A stretch of DNA of 64,000 nt from Spiribacter salilacus (GCF_009649225.1 NZ_WJPP01000001.1:1-64000), one strand, 5' to 3'. Positions 7,233 through 14,948 are shown, counted from the stretch's first letter. Translations and numbers: made by a program. Notes: generated from the sequence alone by a model not told the origin.

Positions 7233-7697
7233 ATGAATGTAAAAGAGGCAGTCAGGAAGCAGCACGTACGAATCGTGGATCGAGCCGCACAGCAGCTTGC
7301 GTCAGTGCAAACGCCATCTAACGGTTGGCTGACTTCATTGCGCAAGGCTCTTGGTATGTCCGGCGCAGAAGTTGCTGCCCGCATGGGTATTAGTCGCAAT
7401 GCTATCTATCAGGCCGAGCGTAATGAGCGTGAGGGAGCAATTACCTTAAATCAGATGCAAAAAATTGCTGATGGGATGGGGGGGAGGTTTGTTTATGCGA
7501 TTATTCCTGAGGGCAGTGTTGATGAGATGATCCGTGCTCAGGCAGTTAACAAAGCAGAAGCCCTTATCCGACGTTCAAGTGCACAAATGGCGCTGGAAAA
7601 ACAATCGTTGCCAACTGCACAGACAAAGCAGCGAATTCAGGAACTGGCGGATGAGTTGATACGCGACATGCCAGCTGGCTTCTGGGCCATTAAATGA
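7233..7697 (+). CDS. mmpA: mobile mystery protein A (XRE-family regulator)
   Basis: The 154-residue protein matches the 'mobile mystery protein A' family. It has an N-terminal 'VRIVDRAAQQLA' segment, an XRE helix-turn-helix at about 36-85 ('MSGAEVAARMGISRNAIYQAE') and a C-terminal segment ending 'LADELIRDMP.GFW'. In that family MmpA is normally encoded just before MmpB, a Fic-domain protein, as an antitoxin-toxin-like pair in mobile contexts. The ATG at 7233 is chosen because AAAGGA lies 6 nt upstream; an upstream in-frame TTG lacks such a site. The stop codon overlaps the ATG of an mmpB remnant (ATGA). Confidence 0.88.
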   Translation: MNVKEAVRKQHVRIVDRAAQQLASVQTPSNGWLTSLRKALGMSGAEVAARMGISRNAIYQAERNEREGAITLNQMQKIADGMGGRFVYAIIPEGSVDEMIRAQAVNKAEALIRRSSAQMALEKQSLPTAQTKQRIQELADELIRDMPAGFWAIK

Positions 7698-7774
7698 GCC
7701 TTGAAGAACCAGAGGGGGCAACGCCGCTCGATCCCGGGCGCGCCATCAACTCAAACTCGCTGATTTACCGGTAA
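7694..7774 (+). pseudogene. mmpB: truncated mmpB (Fic-domain mobile mystery protein B), 5' remnant
   Basis: A frame starts in the ATGA overlap with mmpA and reads M-S-L-E-E-P-E-G-A-T-P-L-D-P, which matches the conserved start of mobile mystery protein B ('EGATPLDPDE' in my memory of the family). After codon 14 the frame enters the displaced tRNA-Arg tail and stops at codon 27. All of the Fic domain is missing. The loss leaves the putative antitoxin gene alone. Confidence 0.75.
7732..7747 (+). repeat. right direct repeat, displaced tRNA-Arg tail
   Basis: This is a perfect copy of the 16-mer at 7089-7104, including the CCA. It sits inside the broken mmpB frame and marks the right boundary of the islet. 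Confidence 0.9.
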
Positions 7775-7820
7775 TTATTTTTACGGGCGATTTCTGGTGT
7801 TTTTCGGTATGGTATCGGGT

Positions 7821-8699
7821 ATGGGGTACCGAAAAGTCGTTGGTTTTTTTCTTATCGCTATCTTTGCGACAACAGTGCTCGCGCGCAACGCGTACGCGGT
7901 AGATTTAGCGCCACTAGATGGCGTTGCGCCGCCGCCAGGCGTGAAGGGCGCCAGCATTGCGCTGGGTTACCGGTCATTTGATGAGGCCTATGTTGCTGGT
8001 GTTAAGCAGCCTACCGAAGTCTCTTTACGAGCGCGCACGGCGGCATTGCGTGTGGGCACTTACGTGCCGGTTGGCAGGCTGCCAGGTTATTTTTACGCTG
8101 ACTTTCCCTACGTTGAGTTAGACGGCAACGATGGAGTAGGAGATGTAGCCCTAGCCGGCGCTGTTTGGCCCTATGCAAACAAGGAGTCAGGCACTTACTT
8201 TGGCATTGCGGGGTATCTGGTGCTCCCAACGGGTGATTACGACGTTGAAAACACGCTTGGCCTGAACCGGAACCCCAGTGGCAATAGAGCGGTGGGAGCG
8301 TTGCAAACGGGTCTTAATCAGCGCCTCTACAACCGGTTTAACCTGCAGGTAGCAGTCGATGTGGCCGTCTTTGAAGATAACGACGAATACTTCGGCTCAT
8401 CACTGCAAATCGGCACGTTTGAGCAACGCTCTTTGGTCAGCTGGCAGGCGGCTTTAAGCTATCAATGGTCACGCGCCTTCGCTACCGGTGTGAGCTACTT
8501 CAATAATTCCGGGGGTGAAGTCAGAACTCATGGTGGCCCCTGGAGTGGCGAGGTCCAAAACGAGCGCGTGGGCCTTTGGGTTCGGGCCGCATTATCACCG
8601 CGGATGACCGTCGCGCTAAACTATAAACAAGCAATTGATATTCAAAATGGGCTGAGCGAGGCCGATAACATTCAGTTTAGGATTGCTCGCTACTTTTGA
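7821..8699 (+). CDS. outer-membrane protein, MetA-pathway/transporter-like beta-barrel
   Basis: The roughly 292-residue product has a signal peptide ('VVGFFLIAIFATTVLARNAYA') and then alternating amphipathic strands ending in the aromatic C-terminus 'ARYF', typical of an outer-membrane barrel. The pattern ('ALRVGTYVPVGRLPGYFYADFPYV', 'GDVALAG') fits the Phenol_MetA_deg family of small-molecule transporters, members of which are found with aromatic or solvent catabolism genes. The cargo is unknown. ATG at 7821 or 7809 could start it; neither has a good ribosome site. The downstream dehydrogenase gene follows after 20 nt, hinting at a joint transcript. Confidence 0.7.
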   Translation: MGYRKVVGFFLIAIFATTVLARNAYAVDLAPLDGVAPPPGVKGASIALGYRSFDEAYVAGVKQPTEVSLRARTAALRVGTYVPVGRLPGYFYADFPYVELDGNDGVGDVALAGAVWPYANKESGTYFGIAGYLVLPTGDYDVENTLGLNRNPSGNRAVGALQTGLNQRLYNRFNLQVAVDVAVFEDNDEYFGSSLQIGTFEQRSLVSWQAALSYQWSRAFATGVSYFNNSGGEVRTHGGPWSGEVQNERVGLWVRAALSPRMTVALNYKQAIDIQNGLSEADNIQFRIARYF

Positions 8700-8719
8700 T
8701 TGATACCGGAGGCGCAGCC

Positions 8720-9736
8720 ATGTCACGTCGGCCCATTTCCCCAATAGCACTCAACACCCTCGTTCAGCGTGCGTTGCAGGCGAGTGGCGCCAGCGCCACT
8801 GCGGCAGAAGCAATGGCCAAGGCCGTGGTTGCCGCGGAAATGGATGGTATTCCCAGCCATGGCGTAGCCTACGCGCCAATTTACTGTGAGCATGTTGAAT
8901 GCGGCAAAGTCAATGGTAAAGCAGAGCCAGTCGTGCAACAGCAGCGGGCCGGTACGTTAAGTGTTGATGCGGGCCATGGTTTTGCGCATCCGGCCATCGA
9001 TGCCGGTTTGCCAGCGCTAGTGAAAGCGGCGCAGGCCAATGGAGTGGCTGCGATGACGATTTCACGCTCTTATAATTGCGGGGTGCTGGGTCATCATACC
9101 GAGCGGCTGGCAGCAGCCGGGTTGATTGGGCTTGGCTTTACCAACGCGCCCGCATCCATTGCACCGGTTGGGGCAAAAAAACCCGTGGTGGGCACCAACC
9201 CATTTTCACTTGCGGTGCCAAATATCAGCGATGGCACGGCGGCAATCTTAATTGACCAATCAGCAAGCGTTGTCGCTAAAAGCGAAGTTACGGCGCATAA
9301 ACGTCGAGGAGAAGCTCTGCCAGCGGGGTGGGCTTTAGATGCTGAAGGTCAGCCAACCACAGACCCTGATGCCGCATTAGCTGGAACGATGATGCCCGCC
9401 GGCGGGGCAAAAGGCTTCAACACGGGGCTAATGACCGAGTTATTTGCAGCTGTGCTTGCTGGCGCGCATCTGGGTGTGGAAGCAAGTCCGTTTTCTGGCA
9501 CCGCAGGTGGGCCTCCTGGCACGGGCCAGTGCTTTATTGCGGTTGATCCGGGTGGTTTTGGTAATAATGACTATGCTGGCGGGTTGTCGCGGTTGATTGC
9601 GGCTATTCAGCAGGAGCCTGACGTTCGCCTGCCAGGCGCCCGGCGGCAAAGCAATCGGTTGCGGCACCAAAAAGAGGGTCTGCAGGTTGATGAAAGTCTG
9701 CTGTCTCGAGTCGAGGCAATCGCCTCAGCTAGTTAG
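8720..9736 (+). CDS. LDH2/malate dehydrogenase-family NAD(P)-dependent oxidoreductase
   Basis: This 338-residue protein belongs to the LDH2 family (malate/L-lactate dehydrogenase, ureidoglycolate dehydrogenase, sulfolactate dehydrogenase, delta1-pyrroline-2-carboxylate reductase). Visible hallmarks are 'EMDGIPSHGV' with the catalytic histidine near residue 46, 'SYNCGVLGHH', and 'PFSLAVP'. The C-terminal 'RLPGARR..NR' signature is also present. Which 2-keto or imino acid it reduces is open. The proline-racemase-family gene at 2939 makes the pyrroline-2-carboxylate reductase role attractive but unproven. The ATG at 8720 is preceded by GGAGG, which decides the start against an upstream TTG. Confidence 0.85.
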   Translation: MSRRPISPIALNTLVQRALQASGASATAAEAMAKAVVAAEMDGIPSHGVAYAPIYCEHVECGKVNGKAEPVVQQQRAGTLSVDAGHGFAHPAIDAGLPALVKAAQANGVAAMTISRSYNCGVLGHHTERLAAAGLIGLGFTNAPASIAPVGAKKPVVGTNPFSLAVPNISDGTAAILIDQSASVVAKSEVTAHKRRGEALPAGWALDAEGQPTTDPDAALAGTMMPAGGAKGFNTGLMTELFAAVLAGAHLGVEASPFSGTAGGPPGTGQCFIAVDPGGFGNNDYAGGLSRLIAAIQQEPDVRLPGARRQSNRLRHQKEGLQVDESLLSRVEAIASAS

Positions 9737-9740
9737 CGCT

Positions 9741-10085
9741 TTAAGGTGGCCAGGCGAGTGGTCTGCCGCCGAGTAAGTGTAAATGAATGTGCCAGACCTC
9801 TTGGCCTCCGTCGCGCCCGCAATTAAAGATGGTGCGATAGCCTGACTCAGCCACTCCATATTCTTCAGCCAGCTGTTTTGCTACCCAGTGCATGCGGCCA
9901 AACAACGTGCTGTGGGATTCGAGCATGTCTTGATGGCTGGGAATGTGCTCTCGCGGGATGACCAGCAAATGCACTGGGGCGCGAGGATGAATGTCTTTAA
10001 AAGCCACAATATCGTCGTCTGAATACACAATATCGGCGTCCATTCGGCCGGCGGAAATTTCACAAAATATGCAGGGTTTGTTCAT
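9741..10085 (-). CDS. hinT: HIT-family purine nucleotide phosphoramidase, HinT-like
   Basis: The 114-residue protein has the zinc-less HIT fold: 'CIFCEISAG' at the N-terminus, 'VHLLVIPREHI' in the middle and the catalytic histidine triad 'HIHLHLLGG' near the C-terminus. HinT enzymes hydrolyse AMP-phosphoramidates such as aminoacyl-AMP adducts. Its ATG overlaps the end of the LysR gene by 4 nt, so the two form a reverse-strand operon. Its 3' end converges on the LDH2 gene with only 4 bp between stops. Confidence 0.92.
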   Translation of the reverse strand: MNKPCIFCEISAGRMDADIVYSDDDIVAFKDIHPRAPVHLLVIPREHIPSHQDMLESHSTLFGRMHWVAKQLAEEYGVAESGYRTIFNCGRDGGQEVWHIHLHLLGGRPLAWPP

Positions 10086-11011
10086 GGTTCTAAAGGGTAA
10101 GCCTGCGCTACCTGCTTGGCAAGCCGTGCAGCCTCCGCTCTAACACCTTCTGTGAGTAATCGTGCAAATCGATTGAGTCGATTGACCTGGCGGTCATCAA
10201 CATGCCGAATTAAATAAAACGTTCGCTGTAAGCTAATCTCTTGCCGCAGTACGGGCATGAGCTCGGGAGCGAAGGGCAATGCGAAGTCATGCACGATTGC
10301 TGGCCCTGCCCCTTGGCGTGCCCAATTAAGCTGGACCACAACTGAATTAGACGAGAGGCGGGGCGGGTTGATGCCAATCTCGCTGAGATAGTCGAGCTCG
10401 CTGTCAAAAATCATATCGGGGATGTACCCCACAAATCGATGAGGCTTTAGATCCTCAAGGCTAAGCGGTTCGCCATGCTTAGCAATCCATGTTTTCGCCA
10501 CGGCAATGGATAATTGATAATCAGTGAGGGGTTGAACGATCAGCCGGCCCGTTTGGGGTCGAGACACCGCAATCGCCATGTCTGCCTCGCGTTTAGACAG
10601 GTTAAAGATACGGGGCAGAGAGACAATTTGGACTTCTAGTTCGGGATTATCTTGGCAAATCTGCTCAACCACTTGGGGGAGTAAGAAGCTAGCGCAACCA
10701 TCTGGCGCACCAATCCGAATAGAGCCACGCAGCTGATCAGGCGAGTCGGCCACGGCTTGCTCAGCGTTAATAAAGGACTGCTCCATGGCATCTGCATGCT
10801 GCAGTAGGCGTTGCCCGGGTTCTGTGAGCAGATAGCCTTGGGGGGATCGGTTAAAAAGGCGTACCCCAAGGTTTTGTTCAAGTCGTTGCATGCGCCGACT
10901 AATGGTGGCGGGGTCTTTTTTAAGGACATGACCTGCTGTAGAGAGGCTTTCTGCGCGCGCTAGCGCGAGGAAAATTCGAAGATCATCCCAATGCGGTGAT
11001 GCGTCTGTCAT
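10082..11011 (-). CDS. LysR-family transcriptional regulator
   Basis: The 309-residue protein has an N-terminal winged helix-turn-helix (about 8-66, 'LSTAGHVLKKDPATISRRMQRLE') and a LysR substrate-binding domain (about 95-300). It is divergent from the mmsA-like gene with a 105-bp intergenic region holding a repeated motif, the classical arrangement for a LysR protein controlling its neighbour. The inducer is unknown. In Halomonas DMSP loci a LysR regulator (DddR) accompanies a similar dehydrogenase; that parallel is only suggestive. Confidence 0.9.
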   Translation of the reverse strand: MTDASPHWDDLRIFLALARAESLSTAGHVLKKDPATISRRMQRLEQNLGVRLFNRSPQGYLLTEPGQRLLQHADAMEQSFINAEQAVADSPDQLRGSIRIGAPDGCASFLLPQVVEQICQDNPELEVQIVSLPRIFNLSKREADMAIAVSRPQTGRLIVQPLTDYQLSIAVAKTWIAKHGEPLSLEDLKPHRFVGYIPDMIFDSELDYLSEIGINPPRLSSNSVVVQLNWARQGAGPAIVHDFALPFAPELMPVLRQEISLQRTFYLIRHVDDRQVNRLNRFARLLTEGVRAEAARLAKQVAQAYPLEP

Positions 11012-11023
11012 CGGTAATCCTGC

Positions 11024-11075
11024 ATTTTTGCAAAATGAATTTGATATTTTGTCTGTTTAAAAGATATTTTTGCAA
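11024..11075. promoter_or_regulatory. paired ATTTTTGCAA repeats between lysR and mmsA
   Basis: The decamer ATTTTTGCAA occurs at 11024-11033 and again at 11066-11075. The two are exactly 42 bp apart, about four helical turns, so on the same DNA face. The first copy is part of the palindrome TTTTGCAAAA (11026-11035). This is consistent with recognition and activation sites for a tetrameric LysR regulator acting on mmsA. No confident -35/-10 pair was found. Confidence 0.5.
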
Positions 11076-11116
11076 GGATAAGCTAGTAAGCAATCAAAAT
11101 TAAGGAGTCAAAAACC

Positions 11117-12616
11117 ATGGAAGAGCTGTCTCATTGGATTGATGGAAAGAAAGTGGCCGGCACCTCAGGGCGCTTTGCTGATGTTTATAACCCAGCTACC
11201 GGCGCTGTACAGGCGCGCTTGCCGTTGGCCTCTACCGCAGAGCTTAATGAGGCGGTTAACCGTGCTGTTATTGCGCAAAGAGCATGGGGCGCCACCAATC
11301 CGCAGCGTCGCGCTCGAGTTTTAGCTGAATTTGTTCGGCTGATTAACCGCGATATGGATAAGTTGGCCGAGGTACTGTCGCGCGAGCACGGTAAGACAAT
11401 GCCCGATGCACGCGGTGATATTCAGCGCGGCCTTGAGGTGATTGAGTTTTGTACCGGCGCACCGCATTTGATGAAGGGGGAATTCACCGATAGCGCGGGC
11501 ACCGGTATCGATGTGTACTCAATGCGCCAGCCGCTCGGTGTGGTTGCGGGGATCACGCCGTTTAATTTTCCCGCCATGATTCCATTGTGGAAGATTGGCC
11601 CGGCGCTTGCCTGTGGTAATGCCTTTATTTTGAAGCCCAGCGAGCGCGATCCGAGTGTGCCGGTCATGCTTGCTGAGTTACTGCAGGAAGCTGGATTGCC
11701 AGATGGTGTTCTGCAAGTTGTGCATGGCGATAAGGAATCGGTTGATGCGATTTTAGATAATCCCGATATTGCCGCAATTGGATTTGTGGGCTCCACGCCA
11801 ATCGCCGAGTATATCTATGGCCGAGGTTGTGCCAATGGTAAGCGGGTTCAAGCTTTTGGGGGTGCAAAAAACCACATGGTGGTGTTGCCGGATGCCGATA
11901 TGGATCAGGCCGCTGATGCACTGGTTGGTGCGGGGTATGGCGCAGCGGGTGAACGCTGTATGGCTATCTCGGTAGCGGTTCCAGTGGGCGAGGGCACAGC
12001 GGATCGGCTGGTCGAAAAGCTTATCCCGCGTATTAATGCTTTGCGTGTAGGGCCTTATACCGAAGGCGACAACGTCGATTACGGCCCGTTGGTTACCGCT
12101 GAGGCTAAAGCACGGGTGTTGGGCCTGATTGAAGAGGGCGTAAAGGCCGGAGCAGAGCTGGTTGTCGATGGCCGAGAGCATGCAATTAAAGGCGATGAGG
12201 CAGGCTTTTACGTGGGGCCGCATTTGTTTGATCGCGTTACCCCAGAGATGTCGATTTATCGTGAAGAAATCTTTGGGCCAGTGCTTTGCCAGGTGCGCGT
12301 TCCCAATTATGCGGCGGCCGTTGAGTTGATTAAGAACAATCCGTACGGCAATGGCGTAGCCATATTTACCCGTGATGGAGATGCCGCGCGTGATTTTGCT
12401 AGCCGTATTGATGTGGGCATGGTTGGCATTAATGTACCTATTCCTGTGCCGCTGGCTTACTACACCTTTGGTGGGTGGAAAAAATCAGGCTTTGGTGATT
12501 TGAACCAGCATGGCCCAGATGCGTTCCGTTTCTACACTCGCACCAAAACGGTAACGGCCCGCTGGCCCTCAGGCCTTAAGGAAGGTGGAGAGTTCCACTT
12601 TAAGCAAGTCGACTAG
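11117..12616 (+). CDS. mmsA: CoA-acylating methylmalonate/malonate semialdehyde dehydrogenase
   Basis: The 499-residue enzyme has the MmsA signature. The catalytic cysteine is C281 in 'GERCMA', the conserved Asn is in 'TPFNFP' (about 148-153), and 'QAFGGAKNH' (245-253) replaces the glutamate-containing motif of hydrolytic aldehyde dehydrogenases, as expected for a CoA-dependent member. It converts malonate or methylmalonate semialdehyde to acetyl- or propionyl-CoA with CO2 release. No valine or inositol genes are nearby. DddC, the corresponding enzyme in DMSP/3-hydroxypropionate catabolism, is from this family and could be its role here. AAGGAG lies 10 nt before the ATG. Confidence 0.92.
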   Translation: MEELSHWIDGKKVAGTSGRFADVYNPATGAVQARLPLASTAELNEAVNRAVIAQRAWGATNPQRRARVLAEFVRLINRDMDKLAEVLSREHGKTMPDARGDIQRGLEVIEFCTGAPHLMKGEFTDSAGTGIDVYSMRQPLGVVAGITPFNFPAMIPLWKIGPALACGNAFILKPSERDPSVPVMLAELLQEAGLPDGVLQVVHGDKESVDAILDNPDIAAIGFVGSTPIAEYIYGRGCANGKRVQAFGGAKNHMVVLPDADMDQAADALVGAGYGAAGERCMAISVAVPVGEGTADRLVEKLIPRINALRVGPYTEGDNVDYGPLVTAEAKARVLGLIEEGVKAGAELVVDGREHAIKGDEAGFYVGPHLFDRVTPEMSIYREEIFGPVLCQVRVPNYAAAVELIKNNPYGNGVAIFTRDGDAARDFASRIDVGMVGINVPIPVPLAYYTFGGWKKSGFGDLNQHGPDAFRFYTRTKTVTARWPSGLKEGGEFHFKQVD

Positions 12617-12627
12617 CCCCCTTTGTT

Positions 12628-12658
12628 GTGGCCGTGCAACAACCTGTTGCGCGGTCAC
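12628..12658 (+). terminator. 14-bp hairpin after mmsA, no T-run
   Basis: Arms at 12628-12641 and 12645-12658 pair along all 14 positions, counting two G-U pairs, around a 3-nt loop, beginning 12 nt after the mmsA stop. It lacks a following T-run, so it may act as a 3' end stabiliser or a rho-assisted terminator more than as a classical intrinsic terminator. Confidence 0.55.
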
Positions 12659-12794
12659 GATAACATCATCAAAACGTCATCTTTTCGTCACACTTTTCTT
12701 TCACTCTGGCGATGCTCAGTCGTTGTCGGAGAAAAGGCATGCGCAAAAACCTACGCTTTGGTTGTTGTCATTTCCTGCTATACTTCGATACGCG

Positions 12795-12813
12795 AATGAG
12801 AATTATTCGCATT
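12795..12813. promoter_or_regulatory. Fur-box-like palindrome upstream of porin
   Basis: The 19-mer AATGAGAATTATTCGCATT is near-palindromic. Its core at 12797-12811 matches the 7-1-7 Fur consensus TGATAATNATTATCA at 12 of 14 defined positions. It lies about 11 nt downstream of a TATACT -10-like element (12779-12784) and 46 nt before the porin ATG, a position suited to repression. Iron control of the porin is inferred. Confidence 0.6.
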
Positions 12814-12859
12814 ATAGAAAGATTCTCTATGGTACTTTTCTCACAGGAGTGAATGACTC

Positions 12860-13828
12860 ATGAAAAATATGTCTAAACTGGCATTGGTAGTTGCCGCTGG
12901 CATGGCCGCTTCTAGCGCCCAAGCTATCGATATGGAAGTTGGCGAGAACACGGTTCTGTCCGTCTATGGTGAAGTTCTGCCACGTTTTACGATTGAAGAA
13001 GGTGCCGACGGTAATGATACCGACGAGTTCACCGATGATGGATCGATTGTTGGTTTTGCCGCGGAGCGTGAGCTTGGCAACGGCCTGACTGCTTACACCT
13101 ACATCGAATTTGCCTATAACTTCTTTGGCGAAGATAGCGACGTAGAGCGTGATGCTAGCGCCTTCGGTCTGTATGGCGATTTTGGTGAAGTTGCTCTTGG
13201 TGATATTGATAACGTTTTTGAAGATCTGATCACTGACGCTACTGATCCCTTCGAGAATGCTTCGTTGGATGGTGAGAGCCTGACCTCTGAAGACAAAATG
13301 ATCACCTACTATAGCCCAGATTTTGGTGGCTTTGCTTATCGGGTGCAGACGCGCATTACCGATGAAACCGATAGTGATCAGGACGATCTAGAGTTGAGCC
13401 TGATGGCAGGTATCGAGTACAGCTTCGACAACATTTCTTTGCACGCGGCTTATGATAACCGTGGTTCTGAGAATGCGCTTGATAGCGGATTTGATTCAGA
13501 GGATCCAGTTGTTGGTGTGGCCGCTGTTATCGATTTAGATGTAGTTGAGCTCGGTGCACGTTATGCCATGCAGGGCAATGCCGATGGCAACGACATTGAT
13601 TATGCCGGTGTGTCTGCGGTATTCGACTATGGCAACGGTGATCTTTACGCCGCTTTCCAGGAAGTGTCGAAAGATGTGGGTGAAGACCAGAGCCAGTTCG
13701 CTTTCGGTGCCAATTTTGATTTGGCTGATGGCTTCTACATGTACGCTGAGTACGGAAGCTACGATCTAGTGACTGGCGATGACGGCACCGATACGATCAC
13801 TGAAGTTGGTCTCGTTTACGAGTACTAA
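12860..13828 (+). CDS. general porin, Gram-negative outer membrane
   Basis: The 322-residue product has a signal peptide cut after 'ASSAQA', then a strongly acidic beta-barrel of the 16-stranded porin type ('VLSVYGEVLPRF', 'AFGLYGDFGEVALGDIDN' and so on) ending 'EVGLVYEY', with the terminal aromatic required for BAM-dependent assembly. Acidic residues are enriched compared with the inner-membrane neighbours, as in halophile or marine porins. It is monocistronic, preceded by a Fur-like box and followed by a strong terminator. It probably forms a trimeric diffusion channel; selectivity is unknown. Confidence 0.9.
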   Translation: MKNMSKLALVVAAGMAASSAQAIDMEVGENTVLSVYGEVLPRFTIEEGADGNDTDEFTDDGSIVGFAAERELGNGLTAYTYIEFAYNFFGEDSDVERDASAFGLYGDFGEVALGDIDNVFEDLITDATDPFENASLDGESLTSEDKMITYYSPDFGGFAYRVQTRITDETDSDQDDLELSLMAGIEYSFDNISLHAAYDNRGSENALDSGFDSEDPVVGVAAVIDLDVVELGARYAMQGNADGNDIDYAGVSAVFDYGNGDLYAAFQEVSKDVGEDQSQFAFGANFDLADGFYMYAEYGSYDLVTGDDGTDTITEVGLVYEY

Positions 13829-13850
13829 TTAAAACGGTTGGTTGAAAGTA

Positions 13851-13883
13851 ATGCCCGCGGGGGAATCCTCGCGGGCATTTTTT
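13851..13883 (+). terminator. rho-independent terminator of porin gene
   Basis: ATGCCCGCG and CGCGGGCAT form a 9-bp stem around a short loop, followed by a run of six T residues. It lies 22 nt after the porin stop and 6 nt from the 3' end of proV, so it may also affect proV transcription from the other side. Confidence 0.9.
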
Positions 13884-13889
13884 ATGGGG

Positions 13890-14948
13890 TTACTGCTTAC
13901 CCCGTACGCCATCTTCGGCAGCACCGGTTGGGACTAATGCCCGCACCAGCTCTTGCATGTGCAACACACCGAGTAGTTGGTCATCTTTAACCACCCGATA
14001 ACTTAGATTGGTATCGCCATTCGATAACGCGATGAGCGATTCTAAGTTGGCATCCGCGTCTACCTCGGCAACACAAGCGTCTGCATCGGAGGTATCACGG
14101 TCCATCACAGAGCGTACACGCAGAACTCTTGCCCGGTTGATATCGCTAATAAAGTCGATGATATACGGGTCATTCGGGTTAAGTAGAATTTCCTGCGGCT
14201 CTCCCTGCTGAACAATGTAGCCATCTTTTAGTATCACCAAATGATCAGCCAGCTTTAGTGCTTCGTCTAAGTCATGGGTGATAAAAACGATGGTTTTATT
14301 CAGTTCGGTTTGCAGTTCTAATAAAAGATCTTGCATGTCAGTCCGAATCAGCGGATCGAGCGCCGAGAAGGCTTCATCCATCAGCATAATATCGGAATTG
14401 GAGGTGAGCGCACGGGCAATACCCACGCGCTGTTGCATGCCACCGGATAACTGATGGGGGTGCTGATTATGATTGCCCTGCAGGCCAACACGATCAAGCC
14501 ACTTACGCCCCTCCTCTAGGGCTTCCTGCCGATTAAACCCACGCACCAGTAACGGTGTGGCGGCATTCTCCAAAACAGTGCGATGCGGAAGCAACGCAAA
14601 TTTTTGAAACACCATCGACATTCTTTCTCGCCTTAGCTTGCGCAAAGCTTCTGGGCCGAACGACATCACATCATCACCATCCACCATAATCTGACCCGCG
14701 GTGGGTTCGATTAATCGATTAAGGTGACGAATGAGCGTTGATTTGCCAGAACCCGATAAGCCCATAATGACGGTGATTTCACCATCGGCCATCTCAACGT
14801 TGATGTCTTGTAAGCCTAGTACATGATTGGTTTGATCGAGCAGTTCAGTCTTGCCCATGCCACCTTTAACTTGCTCAAGTGCAGTTTGGGGGTCATCACC
14901 AAAGATCTTGTATAAGTGCTGGATAGAAACTTTAATTTGTTTACTCAT
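13890..14948 (-). CDS. proV: glycine betaine/proline ABC transporter ATPase ProV
   Basis: The 352-residue ATPase has Walker A 'GLSGSGKST' (about 64-72), Q-loop 'FQKFALLPH', signature 'LSGGMQQR' and Walker B 'IMLMDEAFSALD'. A C-terminal CBS-like region of the QAT (quaternary amine transporter) family follows. It energises uptake of betaine-type osmolytes, potentially including DMSP. It is the last gene of a reverse-strand proX-proW-proV operon, 14 nt after proW. The order places the binding protein first, unlike the classical proVWX. Confidence 0.93.
   Translation of the reverse strand: MSKQIKVSIQHLYKIFGDDPQTALEQVKGGMGKTELLDQTNHVLGLQDINVEMADGEITVIMGLSGSGKSTLIRHLNRLIEPTAGQIMVDGDDVMSFGPEALRKLRRERMSMVFQKFALLPHRTVLENAATPLLVRGFNRQEALEEGRKWLDRVGLQGNHNQHPHQLSGGMQQRVGIARALTSNSDIMLMDEAFSALDPLIRTDMQDLLLELQTELNKTIVFITHDLDEALKLADHLVILKDGYIVQQGEPQEILLNPNDPYIIDFISDINRARVLRVRSVMDRDTSDADACVAEVDADANLESLIALSNGDTNLSYRVVKDDQLLGVLHMQELVRALVPTGAAEDGVRGKQ

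Larger units (their letters stand above)
7105..7747 (+). mobile_element. mmpAB-type islet inserted at tRNA-Arg, decayed
   Basis: This 643-bp segment lies between an intact tRNA-Arg and a displaced copy of its 3' end. It carries its own AT-rich promoter/operator region, mmpA, and only the first 14 codons of mmpB before breaking exactly at the tRNA-derived repeat. No integrase is present, so it is either mobilised in trans or the remnant of a larger element. The AT-rich leader contrasts with the GC-richer neighbourhood and supports recent acquisition. Confidence 0.75.

Noticed and set aside
8696-9736. Frameshift in the LDH2-family gene
   Set aside because: The frame is continuous and shows the normal family motifs in order; the C-terminal RLPGARR..NR is where expected. 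There is no sign of breakage.
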